In this document: positions 55,793 to 64,000 of the stretch, one piece after another
Layout of the letters: each line of letters begins with the position of its first letter
Position numbering within the stretch: position 1 is the first letter of the stretch
Source of the DNA: Fonticula-like sp. SCN 57-25
Taxonomy: Eukaryota; Nucleariida; Rotosphaerida
Length of the DNA stretch: 64,000 nt
Reading direction: 5' to 3'
Assembly (NCBI GenBank): GCA_001724245.1
Contig: MEDX01000016.1
Span: 16,113 to 80,112 of the forward strand
Position numbers and translations under genes: made by a program
Notes under the pieces: model-generated
Told to the model about the DNA's origin: nothing
The model's database searches: none
What the model saw: only the letters and a program-made list of their open reading frames with translations

Positions 55793-58700
55793 ATGGTGAT
55801 TTTTATAGTGATGCCGGCCGAGGAGGACGGCATCCGGTTCATCTCGCTAAATCGGACGTTTCCGTCCAAGACGCTGCGTCTGACCGATTTTCCTGCCATG
55901 TTGGGGCGGCAGCCGGTGCCGAAAGACACGGATCCCTCTCGAGTGCTCAGCTTTTCGAGCAAGGTGGTGTCGCGCCAACACGCTGAGCTTTTTATCCGCG
56001 ATAACAAGCTTCTTATTCGCGACACAAAGAGCTCCACGGGCACCTTTCTCAAGTCGCAGCGGCTAGCTCCGCGCGGCGAAACAAGCCAACCCTTTGAGAT
56101 CAACGACGCGGAAGTTATTCGTCTCGGAGAGGACTACACGTCGGACGGCGAGCTCCACCAGTGCATCAAGATGGTGGTGTACTTGCCACCGAGTATGAAG
56201 GTGCCCACGGCCGACATCGACCCGTCTTACTCGAGCAACACCTTCACCGTCCCGGTCGAGCGCCATCTTCTCGAGACTGTGTACGCTCCTCGCCAGCCGT
56301 CCGGAATTGAAAGCAAGGCGTCCCCAACAAAGGCCGAGTCGCCGGCTGGGTTCCCCCGCGCGAGGCACGCTTCGGACGTGATCACGGCCAATGGCGACGA
56401 AGAGACGGAGCGTGCCTATACGAAATCATTGCCGGTACGCCGCCTTTCGCTACTCTTTAGTATGCCAACACGCCCTAGATTGATATGCGCGTCTATACGC
56501 GAGATGGCGACTATTGCGTAGTTTCCGTGGTGCTGGGCGCGTCCACATCTCAAATCCTAGTGCAGGTGCAGGCCGCCTGGCAGAATGCGTCGGGCGCGAA
56601 TGTCCAGCTGAACGACGCGCGTCGCCTCTACATTGTGCGGAACGGCATGAGCGGTGCGCACAGTTGTTTTTTCTGTTTTCGTTTGCTGACACAAGCCAAA
56701 GAGCGCGAGCTTTCTCCGAGCGAGTTCCCCGGCCGCATCCAGCTTCAGCTGTTGTCCCAGTTTGGCTACGATGTCGCGAGCGGGCTCATGGAGGCATGCG
56801 CCGAGGACCACTCGTACATGTTCCGCTTTATTGCGAGCGACTACCCTGAGGCGCCGTCGGAGGACTTTGTGCTGGCAGGCGACTCGACCGTGGCGGACCT
56901 CTCTGGGCGGAACCTCGTCGCGCCGCCCACGTCCCTGGTGGACGCGGCCAAGGCGGGTTCTCTGCTCTCGCTCGACATTTCGAGCAACCCGTCGCTCTAC
57001 TTGGACGACGCGCTCGTCAAGTCGTGCGCATCGACGCTCAAGCAGCTGACGGCCAACGACAACAACTTGACGGAGCTCCCAGCTAGCATCGGCTGGCTCG
57101 GCAGCCTGGTGTCGCTGCGCGCGGCCCGCAACCGGCTTCATTCGCTACCGTCGCTGTCGAACTTGGAGCAGCTCCGCTTTCTTGACCTGCGCAGGAACTC
57201 GCTCTCGACGCTGCCGGACGACCTGAGCGCGCTCAAGCAGCTAGCCGTGCTCAATGTTGCGAGCAACGCGTTTGATGCGATTCCCGCGAGCGCGACGCGG
57301 CTAGGCACGCTCATTGAGGCCGACTTTTCGTTCAATTCCCTCAAGACGCTGCCGGCCTCTTTTGACGGGTGGACAGGGTCGCTCCGGTCGCTGTTGGTGG
57401 CGGGCAATAGCCTCGCCGACTTGCCAAAGTCGATCGCGACTCTCAAGAGCCTCGTCGAGCTGGATATTCGGCACAATGCCATCACGGACGTCTCCTTGCT
57501 CAAGGGACTGCGCTCGCTCACGTTGCTACTCGCGGACGACAACCGCATCACTACGGCGTTTGCCGTGTCGTCGCTGGACGCATACAGCTTTTCTCACAAC
57601 CCGATTAGCTCTGTCGAATGCATATTGTCGCTGGCGCCGACGCCGCCGTCCGTGTCGCCTGGCGACATGGAGCCGCCAAGCAAGCCGCTTGCGCGGTCGC
57701 GGGCACAGAAGCGCCTGCCGAGTTCCAAGCGGACATCGACCATTACTGCGTCGACGCATTCCAGCCAGGGCACGTCGTCGACGCTCTCGAGTTTGTCAAG
57801 CGGGGGCTCTGCGTCGAGCCTGTCGGCGAGCTCGACGCTTGCGAACCCGTCGATGCACCGCGCGCGCTCGCTGCTCCAGCTTGACCGGCTGCACCTGCGG
57901 AACGAATCGTCGCCGATGCTCGTGCACTCGCCGCTTTCGACTGCGCGCTTCTCCAACTCGTTTAGCTTTATCAGCTCGCTGTCGATGGCGCACGGCGTTT
58001 TGCGCGAGTTTCCCGAGGCGCTCTTCCAGATCAGCACGCTCCTGCAGCTCGACTTTAGCTACAACCGCATTTCGGCGTTTAGCGTGCCAAAGGCGTGCGC
58101 GTCAACGTCGCAGCTGCAGATCCTCAACTTGTCGCACAACCGCCTGACGGCACTACCTGCGTCAATCGACGCGCTGACTCACCTGGCGTCGCTCGACGTG
58201 AGCGACAACCAGCTGGCGGCACTGCCGGCGTGCCTGTGGACGCTGCCGCTGACGACGCTCAACGCGTCCGTGAACGCGCTCACGGCCTTCCCCGAGCCAC
58301 CTCTTTCCACATCAAACATCTCAATGTCGACGCCGTCATCGTCGGCAAGCTCGTTCGCCTCATGGGCCATCGTCGACTCGCTGGCGCACCTTTTGCTGTC
58401 GTTCAACCGCTTTACGGGAGCCAGCCTGGCGCCGCTCGCGCACCTGACAAACGTTGAGCTGCTATCGGTGAGCCAGAACCCGCTGCAGGGCGACCTACCC
58501 GCGTGGGTCGGGTCACTGGGCGGGTCGCTCGAGGCGCTGCACATGTCACACTGCGAGCTGACGTCGGCACCGGACGATGTGCTTGACCGCCTCCGCGCGC
58601 TGCGCATCCTGGACCTGTCGTGCAACCGCCTGACCGTGCTTCCGGCGGCGCTCGCCAAGGTCAAGTCGCTGCAGTCGGTGGACGTGCACGACAATGCGCT

Positions 58701-61016
58701 AAAGTATGACGTGATGAACTGGTCCGACGGCTGGAACTGGAACTGGAACGTGGAGCTGCGCCACCTCGACTTGTCGTACAACTCATCGTTGTTGATTGTG
58801 GCGAGCAAGTTTGGCGCGCTCGAGGGCTTTGCCGCATGCGAGCGGCTCGAGTTCCTAGGGCTTTCCGGCGTGCAACTCAAGGCCGGCACCGCAGTCCCCG
58901 TCGCGCTCAAGCGCCACGGCCGCGTGCGCCGGCAGCAGGCGTCACGCACGGTGCGCTTTGCGACGGCCAACTCGCCCTGGACGTCGTCGTCGACGACCAT
59001 CTGGGACGCGTCCGTGCCGCACTTTCGCCGGTCGCAGACGGAGCACTTTTTCGCCGTCATCGATTCGACCGACGCGACGCTGGCGCGCTTCCTCGCCGAC
59101 CGCCTCCCGATCGTCTTTGCCGCCGAGCTCGCGCGCCTTTCTGAGAATTTGACCGCGCTCGCGGCGCGCCGCACATTCCTCCTGCTCAACGACGAAGTGT
59201 GCAACTTTCCGCCGAACGCGCCGCACAGCGCCTCGGCCGTCGTCGCGTACCTCCGTGGTGACTACCTTGTACTCGGCCACGTTGGCGGCGCGCGTGCACT
59301 TCTTGTCTCGCGCCGCGAGCCGGCATCGCTTCCGACGCAGTACAATGACCACACACCGTCGTCACGCAGCGAGGCGCGCCGCATGATCCAAGCGGGCGGT
59401 TGCCTTGACCGCAACTCGTCGCTGCGTACTGGCGACGTCGAAGTGTCGGCGGTCGGTCTGTCGCGCGCTCCTTCCGAGTCGGACGCCAGCGTCGCTTCGC
59501 TCGACTCGAATGCTGCGCCGGGCTCGCACCTGCACGAGCTTCGCAGCTCGCGCGCCTTTGGTATGGCGAGCCTCGTTCCGATCATTAATGCAAACCCATT
59601 TGTCGTCGAGCTGCATGTGGACGCGGCGACCGACGACCTGCTCGTGCTCGCCAGCCAGGAGTTGTGGGACCACGTGTCGGATGGTGAGGTATCGTCGACG
59701 TGCCGCTTGGCGATGGCGACGACGCACGCGGACCCGGACCGCGCACTCGCGACCGACGAAGCGTGCGCGCGCGTGGCGTCGGCGGTTCGCGACCTGGCAA
59801 TCGCGCACGGCGCCAAGGACGAGCTCGCCGTGACGGTGATTTCGCTGCGGCGTCTCGGCCTTGCTTCGCTTCCTCCGAGCGGGAGCGGCAGCAGCGGCAG
59901 CGCGCAGATGCTCAAGCCGTCGCCGTCGCTGAATGTCGACAAGGCGCCGATCGGCCGCGTGGCGCTTGTCTTCACCGACATTAAGGGATCGACGTCGCTG
60001 TGGGAGCGCGACGCGATTGCGATGCACGACGCGATCCTCGTGCACAACCGGATCATGCGCGAGCTGCTCGCCGAAGTTGGCGGGTACGAGGTCAAGACGG
60101 AAGGCGATGCATTCATGCTCGCCTTTTGGAGCGTGCGGGACGCGCTCGAGTGGTGCACGCGCGTTCAGATGGCGCTGCTCGAGGAGCCCTCGTGGCCCGC
60201 CGCCGTGCTCGCTGCGCCCGTCGGCCTCGAGCGCCGCGGCCCCGACGGCGTGCTCCTCTATCGCGGCGTGTCCGTCCGCATGGGCATCCACGTGGGTGCA
60301 CCGGTCGCGGAGCCGGACCCGACGACCGGCCGCATGGACTACTTTGGGCCGGTCGTGAACCGCGCAGCGCGCGTGTGCTCGGCAGCCGACGGCGGCCAAA
60401 TCTTTGTCTCGATGGACGCGTGGGAGGAGGCGGAGGATGGCCTTGATGAGCTCGCGGCGCGCAACGTAACGGTGTACGCGCGCGACATTGGCGAGTACGT
60501 CTTGAAGGGCCTCGAGACGCCGCAGCACCTCTGGGTTGTGTACCCGAACGCGGTGGCGGAGCGCGACGCGTTTGCGGTTGTTGGCGGCGGCACAAAGGAG
60601 GAGAAGCTTGATTTAACCAACTATTACACGAGCATGCCCGCATCAGAAGTCGCCATCGAGCGGTGGCCGTGCATCCACGCCACAGACGGGCTGCCCAAGG
60701 AGGCTGCAAAGTGCGATTTAATTTTTAATGGTTTTTGCTGACGTATCTTAGGCGAGGGAGGCTTATCCTCACGGCGGGTTACATTTGCTTCCTGCCAAAG
60801 GTCAAGAGCTTTTTGAACAAGAACAAGGAGCGCGACTGGGTTGTCCGCCTGGCGGACGTGCGCGGCGTAAAGGTGGAGAGCTCTATCCAAGGGTTTGGCC
60901 CGGGCATCCGCGTGCAGGTCGGCAACGACTCGTTTTTGTTTGTGCTGCTGGGGACGGACGCTCGTGACGTGAGCGATCGCCTTACAAAGGCCTGCCAGGC
61001 GCTCAAGGAATTGTGA
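55793..61016 (+). CDS. CYR1: Fungal-type adenylyl cyclase with added FHA and GRAM-like domains
   Basis: Makes cAMP from ATP; fungal Cyr1 proteins are activated by Ras through an RA domain. Exons 55793-56434, 56479-56653, 56696-60710 and 60752-61016 encode 1,698 residues. Order: FHA ~15-115 (MLGRQ, VSRQHAELF, KSSTGTFL); RA ~217-310 (MRVYTRDGDYCVVSV); leucine-rich repeats ~340-1000 with a Ser-rich break at ~607-660; PP2C-like ~1054-1330 lacking the metal aspartates (FFAVIDSTDA); class III cyclase ~1354-1554 (VALVFTDIKGSTSLWE, YEVKTEGDAFM with the adenine-selecting Lys, MDYFGPVVNRAARV with the transition-state Asn/Arg); and a GRAM/PH-like C terminus ~1590-1695 (AKRGRLILTAGYICFL). The RA-LRR-PP2C-cyclase core is that of Cyr1; the two end domains are not part of the yeast enzyme. 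Confidence 0.9.
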
Positions 61017-61237
61017 TTCAATTTACTACCTTGCGAGCGGTTGTACTTTTATACCATTTTCTTTCTTTTTGGGTCTGCCCTTTTGTAGTACAGCAAGCAT
61101 CTATATCTACACGCCAATATACAACTTTACGGTTTGCCACTTTTTAAAAGACCCGAAAAGACACGTGTGATGCATTCGTTTATGGGATAGGGAGATGGTA
61201 CGGCCAAAAATGTACAAATTTAATCACCTTACTTTAG

Positions 61238-63558
61238 CTATGATGCGGGCGCGCCATCCGCCGGCTTGAGCGTCGTCTCCGGCGCCGGCTTGGTCGTCGT
61301 CTCGGGCTCGGGCCTCTTCCAGGCCGCGTCGACAATGTCCGCGTATGTGGCGCGCTCCGGGAACGGCCTGGCGCCGAGGAGCTCGACCATGTCCTCCTTG
61401 CTGAGCACCTCGCGGTCGAGCAGCCGCTTTGCAACAGCCTCGACGTGGTCCTTGTGCTTTGTGAGCAGCTCGCGGGTGCGCGTGCGGGCCTTTTCGACCA
61501 TCTCGCGCGCCTCCTTGTCGATAAGCCGCGCGGTCGCGTCGGCGTACGGCTTGACAAACGACTGGTCGTCCTGCTGGAAGCTGACGTGGCCAACGGCAGG
61601 GCTCATGCCGAGCGCGACGATCTGCTGGTACGCGAGCTTGGTGATGCGCTGCAGGTCGTCGTGGGCGCCCGTCGTGATGCGGTTGAAAAAGATCTCTTCC
61701 GACACGCGGCCGCCGAGCATGACGCACATGCGGTCCTGCAGCTGCGACTTTGTATAAATGTTTTGCTCCCTCGGCAGGTACTGGGCGTATCCGAGCGCCG
61801 CCGAGCCGCGTGGGATGATGCTGACCTTGAGCAGCGGGTCGGCAAACTGGAGGAACCACCCGGCCACGGCGTGACCGGCCTCGTGGTACGCGACGGTGCG
61901 CTTCTCCTCGGGCGACAGCAGGCGCGTCTTCTTTTCCAGGCCGCCAATGACACGCTCAATGGCCATCTCAAAGTGAGCAAGGCCGACCTCGGTGGCGCCG
62001 TGGCGCGCGGCAATAAGCGCGGCCTCGTTGCAGACGTTGGCAATGTCCGCGCCGGCAAAGCCGGGGGTCAGCGTCGCGAGGCGCTTGGCAATGGCGTCGG
62101 GCGCCTCGGTCGACGCGAGCTTGATGGGCGACAGGTGTACCTTGAAGATGGCGTAGCGGCCCTTAAGGTCGGGCTTGTCGATCGTAACCTGTCGGTCAAA
62201 GCGGCCGGGGCGCTTCAGCGCCGCGTCCAGCACGTCCGGCCGGTTCGTGCCGGCGAGCACAATGACGTGGTTGTCTGTGTCAAAGCCGTCCATCTCAACA
62301 AGCAGCTGGTTCAGCGTATTCTCACGCTCGTCGTTGCTGCCAAACTGGTTCTTGCGGCCGCGCATCTTGCCAATCGCGTCAATCTCGTCGATAAAGACAA
62401 TGCACGGCGCGTGCTTCTTGGCCGTCGCAAAAAGGTCGCGCACGCGCGAAGAGCCGACACCAACAAACATCTCGTTAAACTCGGAGCCGGAAACGGACAG
62501 GAACGGCACGCCAGCTTCGCCAGCGGTCGCCTTGGCAAGCAGCTGCAATTGCACGTGAGCGCAGAGTAAAATACAAGAGCGCGCGTACCGTCTTTCCCGT
62601 GCCGGGAGGGCCGCTGAGGATGGCACCGCGCGGGATCTTGGCACCGAGCGCCTCATACTTTGTGGGGTCCTTCAAAAAGTGGACGAGCTCCATGATCTCC
62701 TCCTTGGCCTCGTCGCACCCGGCGACGTCCGCGAACCGGACCTTGGCCTCGTTCTCGAGGTTGTACAGCTTGGCTTTCGACTTGCCCACGTTAAAGAGAT
62801 TCGCGCCGCCGCCACCAGACTGCTTCATTTGGTTGATGCCCGCGCGGTTAAAGTAGACGAGAGCCGCGATGAGCAGGACGGTCGGGCTGATGGCCCACAA
62901 AAGCTGAGAAAGGTGGCCTTCCTCCGCGTACGTTACAGGGACAAATAGGCTCGTCTCAATGCCGCGTGCCTACACAATTCGTAAGATAAGAAAGTACGTT
63001 GGATGTGCGGCGTACGTGCTGGGCCTCTTCGAGGCGGCGCTCAAAGGCTTCGAGGCTGCCGATGTGGAAATAGTATTGGCGGTCAGCACTGAGGAGGCCG
63101 CCCCGCTTGAGGTGAACGCGGACAAAACGCCTATTTATAACCTCCAGTCGCTCCACCTCGTCACGGTCGAGCATCATTTCCTTAAACTCTTTCCATGTCG
63201 TTTCGCGCTCGGGGTTGCCGCTCGCGAGGTAAAGTCCGGCAAATGCGAGCGATGACCAGAGGAACATGTTGCGCGCGGAGCGGAACTGCGGGTTATTCTG
63301 CATCTGAGTAAAGTCAATGCCCTTTCCGGCCTCGGCAGCGCCCTTTTGCGAGGCGCCACCAGCAGGCCCAGCCGCTCCCGGCTTGGGCGCCGCATCGCCG
63401 TTCGCGAGGAACCGCCGGCCCACCAGAGGGAGGCGCAAGGCGCTCACCCGGGGAGCCGCAGCAACTCTAAATAAAAATAAAATAAGAAGCACAAACGTGA
63501 GTCAAAGAGCGAGAAAGCAGCCAATGCTAAATAGTGCGCACCTCGCGAATCGCCACAT
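61238..63558 (-). CDS. AFG3: m-AAA mitochondrial zinc metalloprotease (AFG3/YTA10 type)
   Basis: Inner-membrane FtsH-type protease that degrades and processes matrix-side proteins. Exons in order 63558-63542, 63466-63016, 62969-62589, 62542-61238 encode 717 residues. The first exon is only 17 nt (MWRFA + AG); its junction gives [18 protein letters not shown], a clear mitochondrial presequence. Then a first span ([15 protein letters not shown]), an intermembrane domain with [19 protein letters not shown] as in AFG3L2/paraplegin, a second span ([15 protein letters not shown]), Walker A GPPGTGKT split by an intron exactly after the Thr codon, Walker [13 protein letters not shown] region [17 protein letters not shown], and protease motif HEAGHA. 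The two-span layout marks it as m-AAA, not i-AAA (Yme1). Which paralogue it is needs a tree. Confidence 0.92.
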
Positions 63559-63696
63559 GGCTAATCACACGACGACGCTGATGCCGAGAATGACGCCAAT
63601 CCAAGCGCCAGGCTGCTCCTCAAGTACCGTGACGTTATCCCAATCACTGATTTTCCCTGATTTCCTGATTTTACACAATCGAGATGACGGACGCTG

Positions 63697-63701
63697 ATTG
63701 G
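63697..63701 (-). promoter_or_regulatory. CCAAT box in the rightmost divergent promoter
   Basis: ATTGG on the plus strand (CCAAT on the minus), 139 bases from the m-AAA protease ATG and 86 from the possible secreted-peptide ATG. Motif only. Confidence 0.4.
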
Positions 63702-63786
63702 TCAATAATAATGACCTCCGCGGATGCGCGGATGGTGCCAAGTGATAACACCTGGCCAGCCTCCCCTCCGTCGCTCCATTCCAGCT

Positions 63787-63942
63787 ATGCGCACGTTGGT
63801 GGCGGTCGTGCTGCTGGCGGCCAGTGTGCACGGGCACAGCCTGTGCCACCACGAGCGCGCCGCACCGCTTTTGAGCGCTTCGTGGAGCCGCGGATATGAA
63901 TATTTGACAGTCTCTGTCAACCTTCCAGCTGGCGCCCCTTGA
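63787..63942 (+). CDS. Possible short secreted peptide or first exon at window edge
   Basis: ATG at 63787 opens a 51-codon frame with a good signal peptide (TLVAVVLLAASVHG) followed by HSLCHHERAAPLL, ending TGA at 63940-63942. I recognise no family. Its start is 229 bases from the m-AAA start, with an ATTGG box at 63697-63701 in between, which suits a divergent gene. A longer spliced protein reaching past the window is possible, but I could not find a convincing donor. Confidence 0.35.
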   Translation: MRTLVAVVLLAASVHGHSLCHHERAAPLLSASWSRGYEYLTVSVNLPAGAP

Positions 63943-64000
63943 ATCATGTTTTGCTTGCAATTGGTAAAACCACGAGCGCCGCGGAGAACACGGTGTCGTG

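Noticed and set aside
1-64000. tRNA, rRNA, snRNA, CRISPR, transposon or viral elements
   Set aside because: I looked through the spacers for cloverleaf signatures, terminal repeats, regular repeat-spacer arrays and reverse-transcriptase or transposase motifs and saw none. A covariance-model scan would be needed to exclude small RNAs.

Overview
The window is nuclear DNA from a small-genome eukaryote. It is GC-rich in coding sequence and AT-rich in spacers. Genes sit a few hundred bases apart or less, on alternating strands, and most are cut by very short spliceosomal introns (mostly 42-55 nt). I reconstructed about 89 introns by following reading frame and protein homology by eye. Roughly nine in ten begin GTGCG or GTACG and end TAG or CAG, often with CTGAC or CTAAC just upstream of the acceptor. 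No tRNA, rRNA, transposon or CRISPR array was recognised. The gene set suggests an opisthokont near the base of the fungi. It pairs a fungal-style adenylyl cyclase (RA-LRR-PP2C-cyclase) and a plant/fungal-type delta-12 desaturase with genes missing from most yeasts and moulds: spastizin/ZFYVE26, UBR4, a GAS7-like SH3-WW-F-BAR protein, paraoxonase and an EGF-like receptor pseudokinase. The lineage call is inference.

Layout. 0.1-6.4 kb: exopolyphosphatase PPX1 (-), PTC7-like mitochondrial PP2C (+), delta-12 desaturase (+), four-span membrane protein (-), tRNA deaminase subunit ADAT3/Tad3 (+). 6.5-15.7 kb: a 21-exon spastizin-like FYVE protein (+). 15.8-25.5 kb: SLC35F transporter (+), UBL5/Hub1 (-), HSL-type esterase (+), BLOC1S2 (-), SH3-WW-F-BAR protein (+), paraoxonase-like lactonase (-), seven-span RGS protein (-). 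26-34.6 kb: alpha/beta hydrolase (+), arginine methyltransferase (-), DH-PH/RhoGAP-like protein (-), VWA protein (+). 34.7-36.5 kb: a tandem duplication of a VOC (glyoxalase-fold) gene with a decayed UBR4 fragment between the copies. 36.6-51.2 kb: a 4,716-residue UBR4/BIG-type E3 ligase (+). 51.3-61 kb: STK16-like kinase (-) head-to-head with an EGF-like receptor pseudokinase (+), then a glycogenin-like glycosyltransferase (-) head-to-head with the adenylyl cyclase (+). 61.2-63.6 kb: m-AAA mitochondrial protease (-). A possible secreted protein starts at the right edge.

How the genes relate. Several encode signalling parts: adenylyl cyclase, a 7TM-RGS protein, a Rho regulator, two kinase-fold proteins, and a hydrolase promoter with three perfect CRE octamers (TGACGTCA). 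A second theme is endolysosomal and mitochondrial upkeep (spastizin, BLOC1S2, F-BAR; m-AAA protease, PTC7). Eukaryotic neighbours need not share a pathway, so functional links between neighbours are offered only as hypotheses.

Most unusual items: the GT(A/G)CG donor consensus; an adenylyl cyclase with an added N-terminal FHA and C-terminal GRAM-like domain; an EGF-TM pseudokinase lacking its ATP-binding lysine and DFG aspartate; the VOC duplication with its UBR4 relic; and helically phased ACCGACC pairs in front of the paraoxonase gene.
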